Shown piece after piece: positions 41,186 to 52,170 of a stretch of DNA of 64,000 nt. The translations under genes and the position numbers were made by a program. The notes under the pieces are model-generated. The model had not been told where the DNA came from. It worked only from the letters and a program-made list of their open reading frames with translations, and ran no database searches. This DNA comes from Laetiporus sulphureus 93-53 (taxonomy: Eukaryota; Basidiomycota; Agaricomycetes; Polyporales; Laetiporaceae). Position 1 is the stretch's first letter, and the number at the start of each line of letters is the position of its first letter. The DNA is taken from contig NW_024468557.1 in assembly GCF_001632365.1 (NCBI RefSeq), forward strand, positions 62,001 to 126,000, in the 5' to 3' direction.

Positions 41186-43387
41186 CTAATAATATCGCAG
41201 CGGCCTAATCACCGGCTTTCCCTTGTCCGCCATGCCCGTTGCAATCCACAACGCTCCCGCGCTGTCATCTTCGGGAAAGAGTGTCTGCAGCTCCTCGCTA
41301 GGTAGCAACCTCCCGCGGTGCTGCGACTCATTCATTTCGACGTCCTCGAAAAACCGCCCGAATATCGTCCGGCTTTCGAACATGCACCGCGCGATGCTTC
41401 TGTCGAGTCGTACAGGCGTCAGATCGCTCTCAGCTACATCTAGATGACACAAATATTAGCAAAGAGAAGGAAGACAAAAGTGAGCTGCTGACATCCTTTG
41501 GCTCCATTGATGGTGATAATCCAGTAGAAGGGCTGTTCCCAGTTATTGCCGAAGCGTTGTACCTCCATTGCAGAAGTAAGATCTTCTTTGGCGAGATACA
41601 TAGGCTAGTGAGTGGAATGGTCATTTGAGGGAACAACAAGATTACAAGGACGTCACTTACGTGCCACCCAATGATACACCCCACATACTTATACCGCACG
41701 TGCTGCACGACCAAACCAACGAAGAACGTCACGTTTGAATACTGCGAGCGCGGCCACAACGTCTTCGCAAACTCGTCATCCGACCTCACGAGCTCCGTGC
41801 AGCGCTTTTCCAAGTACGCCTGCTTCTCAGGCACCAGCGCGGGGCATACCACGTCCGTCAGTACCACCAGTGCGTCCAATGGTTTCGAATCCAGCGTATA
41901 CGGCCAGATTTCATTGCCACGCGAGTGCAGCAGGAAGATACAGGACGCCCCGTAGCTGCACCACGCCAAGCGCTCGCTAAAAGGACTTGTCGAATCCAGC
42001 TGGTTCCGGTGCACCGACATGATATTCATCGCAGCGCGGCGCAAAGTTGCACCCACTCGACATGGACGGACGAGGTCCGGGGACGCGTCGGCAGGGAGTC
42101 CGACTTCGAGCAGCATGCTTGGCGGGTCCCAGCTATGAAAAACGTACGGAGAAGTATTGTTACAGAGGTCAAAGAGCAGCTCGCCCATTCGTGAGTCGGG
42201 AGGGGTGATGTGACATAGGACCTTGCCAGGGCAGTCTGTCGGCGCGGCTCGAATGCCGAGTCTTTGACAGATTGACACGAAGATGTACATCAAAGACATT
42301 GGAATAGTTCTCCGTGGACCCTCACCCATCAGAGAATGAGGAAATTGGTTGATCAAATTGTAGAAGTCATGTCCTGCAAGTTAACGATCAGTTTCCCAGG
42401 ATGAAATGAAGGGCTCTAACCTGCCTTCAGCGTTGCCACAACCTAGATCCCAAAGGATACCACGTATTCGGACACACAGGCCGCTCAGGTCATATGCGGG
42501 GCTCTGTGAGTTTAATTCAAATCCTTCGTCAGACAGCACTCTCCGACAACGATTCGCCAGCTGACAGAGCCACACAGGTATCTGTATGTGCTCTTTTTAA
42601 GACAAATCGCATGCACCATAATCGCGCAAACACTCACCCTTCTTGGGGACTTATCGAAGAACGCAGAAAGGCCCGCCAAAGCGTCCTCGAACGGAATCGC
42701 ATCTTCATCTTCACTATAACAAAAGAGCCGTGTCCACAGCTGCAGGGTGTGATGCCGAGCGATGACACCCATTACCGCCCTCGCCCAGTATCGTCTTGGC
42801 AACGCATGTGGCACCTCCCAGTTCATGTCGGCCTCGATGTCCGCATCGCTTGCTGGACGGAAATATGCCGGCAGTGGCAACTCTGCCTCAACCTCCAGCG
42901 CATCCCATGCATCAAACGAGTACTTTCTCACAAACTCTCTTGCCTTCACGTGCCGGCCTTGCAGCTGCAACCTGATCTCGTCCACCAGCGCGAGTGCCCG
43001 GCGGTCGATCTCTCTCCTCATGACGTAGAGCTTTTGCCAGTTGTCACCCACCGCAACGCGCCGTTTGGCCTCGTGCTCTTCGACGCATTCGGTGTAACGT
43101 GTGCGATAGTGCGGTTCCCAAAGTCCCGGATGGAGCGCGGCATCTCGCAGGGCAGAATTGGCAGAAAGGCATGCAACGAGCGTCTTCACGCTCTCATCGG
43201 CGAGATCCTTTGCCGCTGGGAGAAAACTGAGAATGTGGGCGTAGACCTCGGTGGGGAGCCAGGGCCGGCTCATACCGCTGGCCCTACCCTCGGCAGAGCT
43301 CATCCTAGACTGAAACTGTGGGCGAGGCTCTGGCAGGTCGTCGCCGCAGAGATCTGGCACAGCAAACGAAACCGAACGGGGGAACAT
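41186..43387 (-). CDS. F-box protein with SirB1 transglutaminase-like and YccV domains (FBXO21-like)
   Basis: SCF adaptor of the FBXO21 type. The longest reading starts at 43387; a start at MSRPWLPTEV (about 43270) is also possible. The F-box is PWLPTEVYAHILSFLPAAKD through LRDAALHPGLWEPHYRTRYT. The middle region has HTLQLWTRLFCYSEDED, EDALAGLSAFFDKSP, WLCQLANRCRRVL and CVRIRGILWDLGCGN. The SirB1/transglutaminase-like core is DFYNLINQFPHSLMGEG, RRTIPMSLMYIFVSICQRLG, VGLPADASPDLVRPCRVG and ATLRRAAMNIMSVHRNQLD. The C-terminal YccV/HspQ-like domain is VGLVVQHVRYKYVGCIIGWH, then WEQPFYWIITINGAKGYVAE and LTPVRLDRSIARCMFES-like. Domain order F-box, SirB1, YccV is that of human FBXO21, which promotes degradation of EID1 and modifies ASK1; the fungal target is unknown. 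Introns near 42366-42425 and 42610-42650 are visible. Confidence 0.88.
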
Positions 43388-44162
43388 GGGAGGACTAGAG
43401 GCAAGTAGCCGGGCTATGATAAGGGCGGCAGCTGGCCCGTTTGCACGTACGCTGTCGTGCGCCGCGCGCTAGGCGGTCATGCCTGGGGCTCGGGGAGTAT
43501 GGAAGCGGGGGAGTCGACTGTCCCCATGCGAGTGCGGAAATACGCGCCAGACGCAAAGCGGGAAGTGGGTTGGCTTGTGCAGCAGGCGGTGGGGAATCAG
43601 AGCATGATGAACGCCGTCAGTTGGGCTTGGACTCTTCTTCATGAGGCCGCCGAGCTTCCCGGGCTGCCTAGGCGGCTGCATTGTGTTCTTGTCTTCGACA
43701 TCTTGCTGGTATCCGCGTTTGCAAAGTTCGATCGTGCGCAAGCGACGTCGTGGTCGAGCACGATCAGAGGCTCGTGCGCCAAACATGGCACGCGGCGAGA
43801 GTGGGAATTCGCCATGTCAAGCTCAGTGGAAATGGAGATGAATGCCCTATAAATACATAGGAAAGCGAAGCATACATAGCAATGCTAGGTATCGTTGCAG
43901 CTCCTAGACAACAGAATTCTAATAGCTACCAATGGTCCATGTCATGTGCCGGAGCAAGCCATAATCTGAGTAACACCAGTCGAAGCAACTTTGTCGAGTG
44001 CCAGTCCATAGAAGGGTAATTCGATTCCCTCCGTGCGACATACGCACACATCGAGGGGGTAATTGTGAATGAGACAATGTCCATTGAGATTCATCACCAT
44101 CGCGTTCAGGGTATTCGTCAGACAGTCCAAACACCGCTTCCCGAGGCCACGAAGATGCACTA
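43388..44162. other. Intergenic region with weak open frames
   Basis: 775 bp between two minus-strand genes (FBXO21-like promoter side and the glycosyltransferase 3' side). Overlapping open frames exist on both strands at about 43457-43852 (+, 131 codons) and 43469-43786 (-). Neither resembles a known family, and the two overlap almost completely in a GC-rich stretch, so chance openness is the simpler explanation. Confidence 0.4.
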
Positions 44163-46050
44163 TCAATGTGCATCTGCATCCTTTAATCCCCACTTGACAA
44201 TCCGCGTCGCACCATCTTGCCAATCGGCCACACGCCGACGTGACAATGTCGAGTATGTCGATCTGTCGTTGGCCACAAAGCCCATGGCGCTAGACTGGAT
44301 CACAGCATCTAGAATGACGGGGTACCTACGGTCACAAATGAATCAGCATCCAATGCATCAAGATGCAGGCAAAATGCACGAGTGCAAACACTTACCACTT
44401 CCCATACTGACTAGCAGTCTCCCACGCATCATGATCAATCCTCACCCACCCCATCGCCGCCACCTCTTCCCACCACGCCGGGTCAGACTCATCGCTCGTC
44501 ATGATGACCCTCGTGTCCGGAATCTCTATGCCCTTTCGCACCCGCAACTCATCCTGCACCTCCCGTACGCGCCGCGTGATCACCTCGATCGACGCGAAAC
44601 AATCCGGATCACCTTCATAGCAGTAGTTCTTGAAGTCGCCGTGCCGCTGGTGGATGGCAATGTACTGCGGCGGAAGATCGGTCAATACAGGCGGCCGCGC
44701 TGCGGCAACGTCGATGGAACTTACAGGTGGCACTTCCGCATCCTCAGGCAGGCCAAATGCATAGAGAACGTATGCGTCCGCGAGATTCTGCATGTCTTGG
44801 GTCCAGTGCATATGCGTGCCTACGAACCTCCATGCCGGAGAGTAGTCGTATTCGTACTCGTATGTCTACGGTAGCACGTCATATTCCATCATTACAGTCC
44901 CCATCATCCGAAGAATGACATCCATACCTGCGTCGCGCATAGATAATACAGATAGTCGAAGCAGAGCAGCTGCTCATCCGGGGGCAGGCTCACTTGGTGC
45001 TGGGGCGAGGGAAGCGGCACGCCCAAGTTCCTCTCACGCTCTTCGGGAAAAGATAGCCGCGCAAGCGTCCAGAACGTAGTATGCTGATCATGCTCATAGT
45101 TCGATATGAGCTTCACCCAATCCGGAGTTTTGGTATACGAGACGTCTGCCCAGCACTGTCAGGCCGATTACACATCGGAGGAACGAACTATGAGCTCACC
45201 AAGCGCAAGCCAGCCCGGTACCGCGCTGCCCCTGGGGAAGTGCTCACGGTACTGAACGGACTCCCACACGTTCCAGCAGCCGATATCCTCCACCTCGGGC
45301 TCGGACAGGTCCTTCACGTCGCGCCATTCGACGATGTCGATCCCTGACTCGCGGATGAACCGCGGAACGTCAAACACGTCACCCCACGCGATCGTCCCTG
45401 CGTCACCGCCAATGTGCGACGGTGTGAACATGGGCAAGAGCGGCACTCGGCCAGTGATTACGCCGAGGTAGATCAGGTTAGCGTACGTTATGACGTCGTT
45501 CGCTACGATCGTCAATAGTTTTGGTTATGAGGAAGGATAGAGAGGCAACGGAGTCAGGTTAGTGATAGTCACAGACGAGAAAGCGTAGATACGCACTCCA
45601 TCCGGCTGATACCCAGGATGTGATGTACTTGGTGTCGTTGCGTAAGTTGTCGCGGAAGCGAGACGTCGGAGGGCCCAACACGTATGGTGAATATGCGTTC
45701 TCCGATTCTGGCTCAGGAACGTCCACCTCGACGTCGAGAGGACTTGACGTAACGTAGTCATTCTCGCCCAAATTAGTGTAGGTATCTGGCTCGGCAACGG
45801 CCTGTAAGGGATGTAACTGCTGCCTGAGGATCGCTGTGATCCCGAAAACAATGAGCGACAAGGCAGAGAGCGACGCGAAAGCGACAAGGACGCGGCGGCG
45901 GGTGCCGACGAGCAGGGAGCGCGGTCTTGCTATATAGAAGGTAGGCGTTTGGGGCGAGTCGGGGTATTCCTTGAGGAGGGGCACACTGGACTCTGAGCGG
46001 TGGTGGCCCCAGTCGTCGCGCCGACTCTCAACGTCGAACTTCGCCGCCAT
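44163..46050 (-). CDS. Type II membrane O-fucosyltransferase-like glycosyltransferase
   Basis: Predicted Golgi enzyme of the GDP-fucose O-fucosyltransferase-like superfamily. The ATG at 46050 gives MAAKFDVESRRDDWGHH, a cytosolic tail, then the signal anchor VLVAFASLSALSLIVFGITA at about residues 50-75 and a stem (VDVPEPESENAYSPYV). The luminal part begins KYITSWVSAGW and DVITYANLIYLGVITGRVPL, then has GDAGTIAWGDVFDVPRFI, WRFVGTHMHWTQDMQNLAD, QYIAIHQRHGDFKNYC (H-x-R-x-x-D, the O-FucT/GT23 donor-site motif, 44631-44665), DTRVIMTSDESDPAWWEEV and DAVIQSSAMGFVANDRSTYS, where the STYS/RRV pattern matches the C-terminal signature of the superfamily. It ends KWGLKDADAH at 44163. Five or more short introns interrupt it. 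It lies head-to-head with a GDP-fucose transporter. The glycan acceptor is unknown. Confidence 0.75.
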
Positions 46051-46715
46051 GAGGGGGGGTAGGAAGGAGGGGGGTGGGAGAGGCGGAGGTAATGATATGG
46101 GGCCTCCTCTCCCACCCGCCGGCCGAGTCGCAGGTCCAGCGCTCCCTCGAGTCGAAATGCGATTCCCCCGATCCAATCTCCCGCTCCCTACGCGTGACGC
46201 CCAATTGCCAATTGCTACTCCGGTCACACTCGATCACCCACTGTCACATCGACGCTCCTGCTGCCCCTCCATGTCCTCGCCGGCACAGGAGCACAGGAGC
46301 ACTCTTCCAGAGAGCTTCATGGCTAATGGCATCTTCATCAGCGCCGGGAGGACAGGTAGGATTAGTTTTGGCGCGACCCGTAGGCATATCGATTGCTGAA
46401 ACCGGCCCGCTCAGTTTCCCCGTCAGGCGGAATGAATTTCGTATGAAAATTCAGAGCGCTCATTGCAGCACTCCAGTCCCCCAGGAATGTGGACGCCGCG
46501 TTCTTTTCGCTTGGCTCGCAAATGACATCGTGTCGCTTCTTCGGCGTCCCTCGCCGCCCGCCCCTCATCCTCATGTCAAGCCAGTAACCTTCTCCTATCT
46601 CCCGTCCATATTTGAACTTTTTTGGCGTCTTGCAGCTCGCTCCAACATCGCCTGCAGCACATCTTGCTCTCCCGCTTTCCCGACCATCTCTCGCGAGTGT
46701 TTGTAGACGACCGTC
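46051..46715. promoter_or_regulatory. Divergent promoter of the fucosyltransferase-like and GDP-fucose transporter genes
   Basis: A 665-bp interval between outward-facing ATGs at 46050 and 46716. Frames that cross it (46074-46706 plus) have repetitive Pro/Ser composition and no domain. It contains several CCTCC/CTCTCC tracts near both ATGs, and GAGCACAGGAGCAC at about 46289-46302 (a short repeat of AGGAGCAC). No core promoter motif is convincing. Confidence 0.5.
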
Positions 46716-48411
46716 ATGGACAGCAAGAACGCAGACCGTTTCCAGCCATGGAAAGTTGCCGCCGTTGTGTCCTTCTACATGTGCGCCGCCCTGGTGGTAA
46801 GTTCACCCGCCGATCATAATGCTCCCTTTCTCAATGTGTGTCGTATATTGTGGCGGCGGCCCTACACCAGATGGTCTTTGTGTAAGCCTTCCGATATCTG
46901 GACGCACCATGACCTCATTTATCTCCGCGCTGCAGGAACAAGGCCGTGCTCAACTCTTCACCTGACCTTCCTCTCGTCTTCCTTCTCATCCAGCTGATCC
47001 TTGCAGTGGTGCTCTTGCATGCCTCTGCACTGATCACGCCGAAGGTTGAGATCCCGAAGCTGAAGCTCGAAACCGCGAAGAAACTTATGCCAGTCACCCT
47101 GGTTAATGTCATCGGCCTTGTCTTCAACATTCTCTGCCTTCGCGGCGTCGAAGCATCGTTTTTCCAGGTATGTTCGTGCTGCTCGTCTGTCGCACCGACA
47201 CTGACATGCTGACAGATTGCGCGTGGTCTTGTCCTCCCACTCACGATCATGGTGTCCTCTGTCCATACGCATACCCGTCCGAGTGCACGCGTCGTCCTTG
47301 CCGCGTTCGCGGTCACCATGGGATTCTTCCTTGGAGTCGCGCCTTCCTCGTTCTTTTCGCTCTCTCTGCAATCTCTGCAGTCTCTTCCCTCCGTGCCCGT
47401 GCGCACAAGCGGACTCTCCATTCTCTATGGCGTGCTGTCCTCTCTTTTCATCGCCGTACACTCCGTACTCATCAAGCTCTCCTTGCCGCACGCGGGCAAC
47501 TCGACCATTCAGCTTGCGTACTGGCAGAATCTGGGCTCTGCATTGTTCCTGTTCCCCGTCATTATCCTTCAGGGCGAATTCGAGAAGCTGGCGCAACTGG
47601 TACACACGCCCTCGTGGAACTGCGAGGTGTTCGTCTGGGGAAGCATCGTCACCGGCGTGTTTGGGTTCTTGCTCTGCGTCGCGGGCTTGCTGAGCATTAA
47701 GGTGACGAGCCCGATCACGCATATGTTCTCTAGCGTACGTGTTGTCCTCCCTCTTTCCGCGGGTCCCATATGCCCGTATCACCTTCGAGACGAGGTACTG
47801 ACATTTGCTCTCTCTCACATCACCGGATGCTTTGCCGCATTGTGATGCCAATCCCGGCCCATTGGCGAATGTCCTCGATAACAGGCTGCACGCTCTGTCA
47901 TTCAGACTCTGCTTGGCGTCTGGCTCTTTGGTGATCTCCTCACAACGTACGTACCCCTTCTAGCCTGTTGCGGACCCGAACATCTGCCTTCCGTTTTCTC
48001 ATTCCCAGTCTTCTTCTTTATTCCCGTGATGCGGAGCATACGCGGCAGATGTATCTGACAGTCCCCATTGGGTTGCGAACCGCGTCTAAATGCTGCTTAC
48101 GCTCGACCTTATTCATCGCTTTGGCCTCCTCATTCCCGCGCTTCACTGATGTTGTTGACGCTTGACGCTCGAAATTAAATGCTGATTGCATTGTGTCATC
48201 CTACAGGAACCGGGCCGCATCGATCCTCGTCATCATGTTGGGTACGGTTTACTACACCTGGGCAAAGGCTATGGAAAACGCGCCCCGGCCGATTGCTCCC
48301 CGGGACTCCGACCTCGAGGCTTCTCGTGGCCTTGCGAAAGAACAGGAAGGCATGCAGGAAATCATGTTCGACCTGCAGGGCGACGAGAAAGAGAAAAAGG
48401 CGCGCGATTGA
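46716..48411 (+). CDS. GDP-fucose transporter (SLC35C1-like nucleotide-sugar transporter)
   Basis: Golgi antiporter that imports GDP-fucose for luminal fucosyltransferases. Exon 1 is 46716-46796 (MDSKNADRFQPWKV...AALV), exon 2 is an 11-nt micro-exon 46871-46881, and exon 3 starts at 46936, giving AALV/MVFV/NKAVLNSSPDLPLV. This MVFxNK motif is diagnostic of SLC35C1. Further matches: VFLLIQLILAVVLLHASAL, KLMPVTLVNVIGLVFNILCL, VEASFFQIARGLVLPLTIMV, FAVTMGFFLGVAPSSFF, SGLSILYGVLSSLFIAVHSV, AYWQNLGSALFLFPVIIL, GVFGFLLCVAGLLSIKVTSP, ITHMFSSAARSVIQTLLGVW and IMLGTVYYTWAKAME. About ten hydrophobic helices, as in the DMT superfamily. The last intron (47947-48206) is unusually long at 260 nt. It ends EKEKKARD, a lysine-rich tail, at 48411. 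Confidence 0.88.
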
Positions 48412-50260
48412 AGAGCGGCTTGATGGAGGGTGTCACGGCATGGTTAGCATGGTGTTGGCGGCTCGCCGGCTGCAATGAGGCTTGCTAGTTGGGCGGTTGG
48501 CTGTCCGATGGCAGGGCCGCTCACGATATGACGGGCGACTTGACTGATCTTGATGACTGACGGAACTCGCTATGCTTGTACGGATGTACTCTGGACGATA
48601 ACGGTCCTTTTCACCTCGGTTCCTGTCCTGCTTCCGATGGCGACGCTGATACCTGTTGATTAGAGCGCGCTTTGACGGACTGTGGACGCTTTAGTGTACG
48701 CTCATGATGAACTTGTGCGTATTAGATGGACCTTGCTGCTGTGGCCAGAATACCATGATCAACTCAGCTGCTTTCATACGTTTATCTGGATTTTGCTATC
48801 TGTCCAAAGAACAACAACGTGCGCGCTGCTGTCACTCAATTGCGGAGCATCTTACTGCTGCGGTCGATGGCGTTCGGGCTTCTCGTAGTGGAGAAGTCGT
48901 AGCCATGCCGTAACGACGGGCGACTTCCATCTTCCATAAGAGGGTAGCCAGGCTGTATGCGTTTGGCCGATGGCACCCCGGCGGCAGAGCGAGCGACCCA
49001 GAGTAGCGGATGGCGTCCATTTTGACGCTACTCCCCTGTTGAACGTTATGCATGTGTGCGGCGAGTAGCGGCCGTCGATGCGGCGTTGTTGGCCTATCTA
49101 GAGTCGATGCTGTGCCTATCGTGCGCCCGCAAACGGCTCTCGTTTGTTTTCTTCCTCAAATCCATGCACATCTGGAACCATGTACCCGTTGATGACGTCG
49201 TCCACCTGCGAACTCGGGCTCGTTTTTAAAATTTAGGAGGAAAGATGCGCTGTGGGGCATCTGAGACAGCCGACAATGATGGACTACAAAGCGAGTTGTG
49301 ACCGCTGCTATCGCTCGAGAGTCTGGACGCGAACAGAACGCTCAGGCAGTGAATTTTTGAACTGCTTATTGGCTTCCACGCAGTGCGATCGATCCGCCTT
49401 ACTGCGCGCGATCCTATGGTTACAGATAGATTTTTACCCTCGAGACCGATCAAACAAGGTAATTGGTGTCGTGGACATGAAGTGATATCAGCGCAGCGCT
49501 GTGGGCGCCACACCACCATCACAATTTGCCGGTCGCGGCTTCGCAGTGCTCATCGTCCAAAGCTTGGTGAAGATGATCTTGCTCTCTTTCGGCAACAGTC
49601 GGCGCACCGTCGAGACCGCACTCCAGCGCTCCAGCGCATCCAATGCGGGGGAAGTTGTTCCTATTTCTGACCGCGACCGTGTTGAACCTTGAAAGGCGTC
49701 GACATTTAGCGCAATTGCACGTGTTGCTCTCCTAAATCGCGAAGAGCACCAAGAAAAGTGGCGACTTCATTCACTACTGGTAGAAGTCAAATTTGTGCCA
49801 GCTCTGCCGAGGAGAGTTGCACTGAAAATGGGAAAGCCGAGGCCAGGCACGTTAAGGATCGAAGGGGCTCATTTGGATGACGGTCGAGGCCTGACCCTAA
49901 CCCGAGGCTAGACTTGTGACGAAAGACTGCACTTTGAGCGAACCTGCGTCCTCCGGGCTGCCCATGCCGTCCCAAGCAAAAAAAAACCTCCCTGGGGTAC
50001 GCCTCCTGTAGACCCGAAGTCAAATCAACGTAGGGGGCCTTCCATATGAGCCTTCGTCCGGTTCGGCCCCGCTTACGGGCCCGCTCAGGTGCGTCCCAAA
50101 GTCTCGTCTGACCACGGTCTCCAATATTCTAGTGGCCCCTCAGGCGCTCATCCCCGTTCATTAATCTTCTCCAAATCTCCCCGCGGGCGTTTCCTTCTCC
50201 CGAATACCCCTCCTGTTGAGCCGGCACTACTCGCGCTGCTCTTGCTCTGCCCATCGTACC
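48412..50260. other. Long intergenic region, no gene recognised
   Basis: About 1.85 kb between two plus-strand genes, the longest unassigned stretch in the window. It should contain the transporter 3' UTR and the acyltransferase promoter. Open frames (48682-48888, 49226-49522 minus, 49252-49485, 49501-49692) give unrecognised short peptides. I see no terminal repeats, no reverse-transcriptase or transposase motifs and no tRNA-like A/B boxes. The middle (49700-50000) is different in feel (ACCCTAACCCGAGG, short A-run at 49978-49986) and might be decayed mobile DNA, but that is only an impression. Confidence 0.4.
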
Positions 50261-52170
50261 ATGTCTCCACGTCCTGGTCTCCCGACCCCTCCGCCTATCG
50301 GCGATGAAGAGCGCAAGGAATATATCGACAGCATCGTACCGCTGGTTGCTGGCGAACCTGTCTGCTGTCCGGAGACCATACGGTACGAGCGGAAGATGGG
50401 AGACACCGAGCTCTCCTACTATCTTCCCTCGCGGCAAGCCGGCGTGAATGACATGTTGAGTTATCCTTGCATCGCATCGTCCATACTTGCATGCTGAACA
50501 GACCGCCAATTGCTCTGCAGGTATCTTCACATTGGTTTCAACGCCCCAGAACACCTTGTGCGACGTGCACGTGTGTGCACAGTGTGGGCCATTCTCAGGC
50601 TCCGTCATCCTCTTCTCGCGGCTAGAGCGGAGATGCACGACTATGATGATGTCCGCTTCGTGTGAGTGTTCGATGACTTTCGGCGCTCAGATGAGCCACT
50701 ATCTAACTTCCCACAGGTACGACGCACCGTCATCTCCGGAGAATGCTTTCTCAGGTGCAGATGAGAATCTCGACTTCCGCGTACAGGGCAAAGACGGTCC
50801 GTATCAGTCATTTGATTTAGCTACGAGACAGTCAGCTCATCCAACTCGTAGAATTAATTGACACATACCTTAATGGGCCACGCACTCTCTCCAATACCCG
50901 TCTTTCATATCTCGTCGTATCCCAACCGGCGAATGCGTCGATGCCAACACCTCCCCCTACACCCTCCCCCTCCCGAAAAAACTCCCAGTTCGATACTGCC
51001 GACGATATCACCCCTTCCTCTCTCGAACGTCAGTATGAGCTGATGCTCTGCGCGATGCATTTCCTCGGCGATGGTATGGCACTTCACCAAACAGCCAACC
51101 ATTTCTTCCAGCTACTCGGCGGCTCCAAGACAGATGACGAGCTCACTGCGCAGCTCGCGGAGGAATGGCAGGATCGCTGGAAGCTCACGTTCTCTTCGAC
51201 GTCTGTCTCCCCTGCAACCAACGTGATCCCGAGGTCGCTGGAGGACAATTTGCCCTCATCTTCGGATTCGCGTTTCAAGCGCGCCGCAGAACAAGTGGAC
51301 TTCCACCTGTCTCAGGCATCTTTGGTCGGAGGCCAGGCGTTCCCCAGGTGCAAGCATCCAGAGCGGCATACTATCGTCCCCACCGTGTCGTACCCTCCAG
51401 AGTTGACCAAAGCGATGCTACGCAAGTGCAAGGAGCACGGTGTGAGCATCAGCGCGGCACTTTTTGCTGTGTGCAACGTCGCATGGGCGCGTCTTGGCCG
51501 CACAAGTAGCGAGCTGCCCATGATGATGTATTCCGCGCTCAACCTCCGGCCGTACTTCACGAAATCCAAGAGCCTAGAAGAAGAGAAGGAGAAGCTGCTG
51601 TGGGACTCGTACTGGTTCCTCGCGATCGCGTATTTCAATGTCGTGCTGCCGAGCCTTCTTCCGACGGGAGCCGAGGCGCAGGAGCGCATGTTCTGGCATC
51701 GCGCACGGGAGGCGAAGACGCAGAGCGCGAAGGCGGTGAAAAACAAGATGATCGTTTCGCGCACACGAGAGATGGCCAAGGAACGCGGGGTGCGTGCAAG
51801 AGCGTGGGGAAGGGAGGATGACGAGAAGGAGAATGGGACATGGGTGCCCCCTCCGAAGACATCTGATGATGCGCCATCTGTGAAGAAGATCCTTCCTGCG
51901 CGTGCGCCTGCATCGTCTGCGGCCCTAATGGGCCTGTCGCTCCTTGGAAACCTGGACGGGATGTATGCTCATGCAACCTTCCCGGGGATCAAGCTGCATA
52001 CCCTGACGACGGGTTCGCGACAACGGCACGGTGCGATGCTGCTCTTCGGATACACCTTCGCGGGGAAGCTGTGGGTGAGCTTGGGGTACGATGAGAATGG
52101 GTTCGAGGAAGGCGTGGTGGACGGCTTCTGGAAGGAGCTGGTAAGGTGTGTTGAGGAGTTCTTGGGATAA
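50261..52170 (+). CDS. CoA-dependent acyltransferase/condensation-superfamily protein (HXXXDG)
   Basis: Protein of about 550-580 residues. ATG 50261 gives MSPRPGLPTPPPIGDEERKE. Exons join by introns at about 50453-50520 (AT/GTTGAG...CAG/G), 50661-50717 (GT/GTGAGT...CCACAG/G) and 50797-50852, giving ERKMGDTELSYYLP, YLHIGFNAPEHLVRRARVCT, VWAILRLRHPLLAARAEMHD and ELIDTYLNGPRTLSNTRL. The last, large exon carries LMLCAMHFLGDGMALHQTAN, with the H-F-L-G-D-G sequence matching the HXXXDG active site of condensation domains, BAHD and alcohol acetyltransferases (51057-51074). The C-terminal half has SYPPELTKAMLRKCKEHGVS, SAALFAVCNVAWAR, PMMMYSALNLRPYF and MLLFGYTFAGKLWVSLGYDE, an acyltransferase chloroplast-fold beta strand pattern. 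Lacks adenylation or carrier domains. The substrate is not evident; a small acyl/acetyl transfer to an alcohol or amine is the family expectation. Confidence 0.75.

Noticed and set aside
43457..43852. 131-codon plus-strand open frame between the FBXO21-like gene and the glycosyltransferase
   Set aside because: It overlaps an equally long minus-strand frame, has no recognised domain, and lies in a GC-rich promoter where openness arises by chance.
43995..44035. tRNA-like B box (GGTAATTCGATTCCC)
   Set aside because: No matching A box, acceptor stem or cloverleaf around it; it lies in the 3' region of the glycosyltransferase gene.
48412..50260. Decayed transposon in the long gap after the transporter gene
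   Set aside because: No terminal repeats, target-site duplications or transposase/reverse-transcriptase motifs can be seen; composition alone is not enough.
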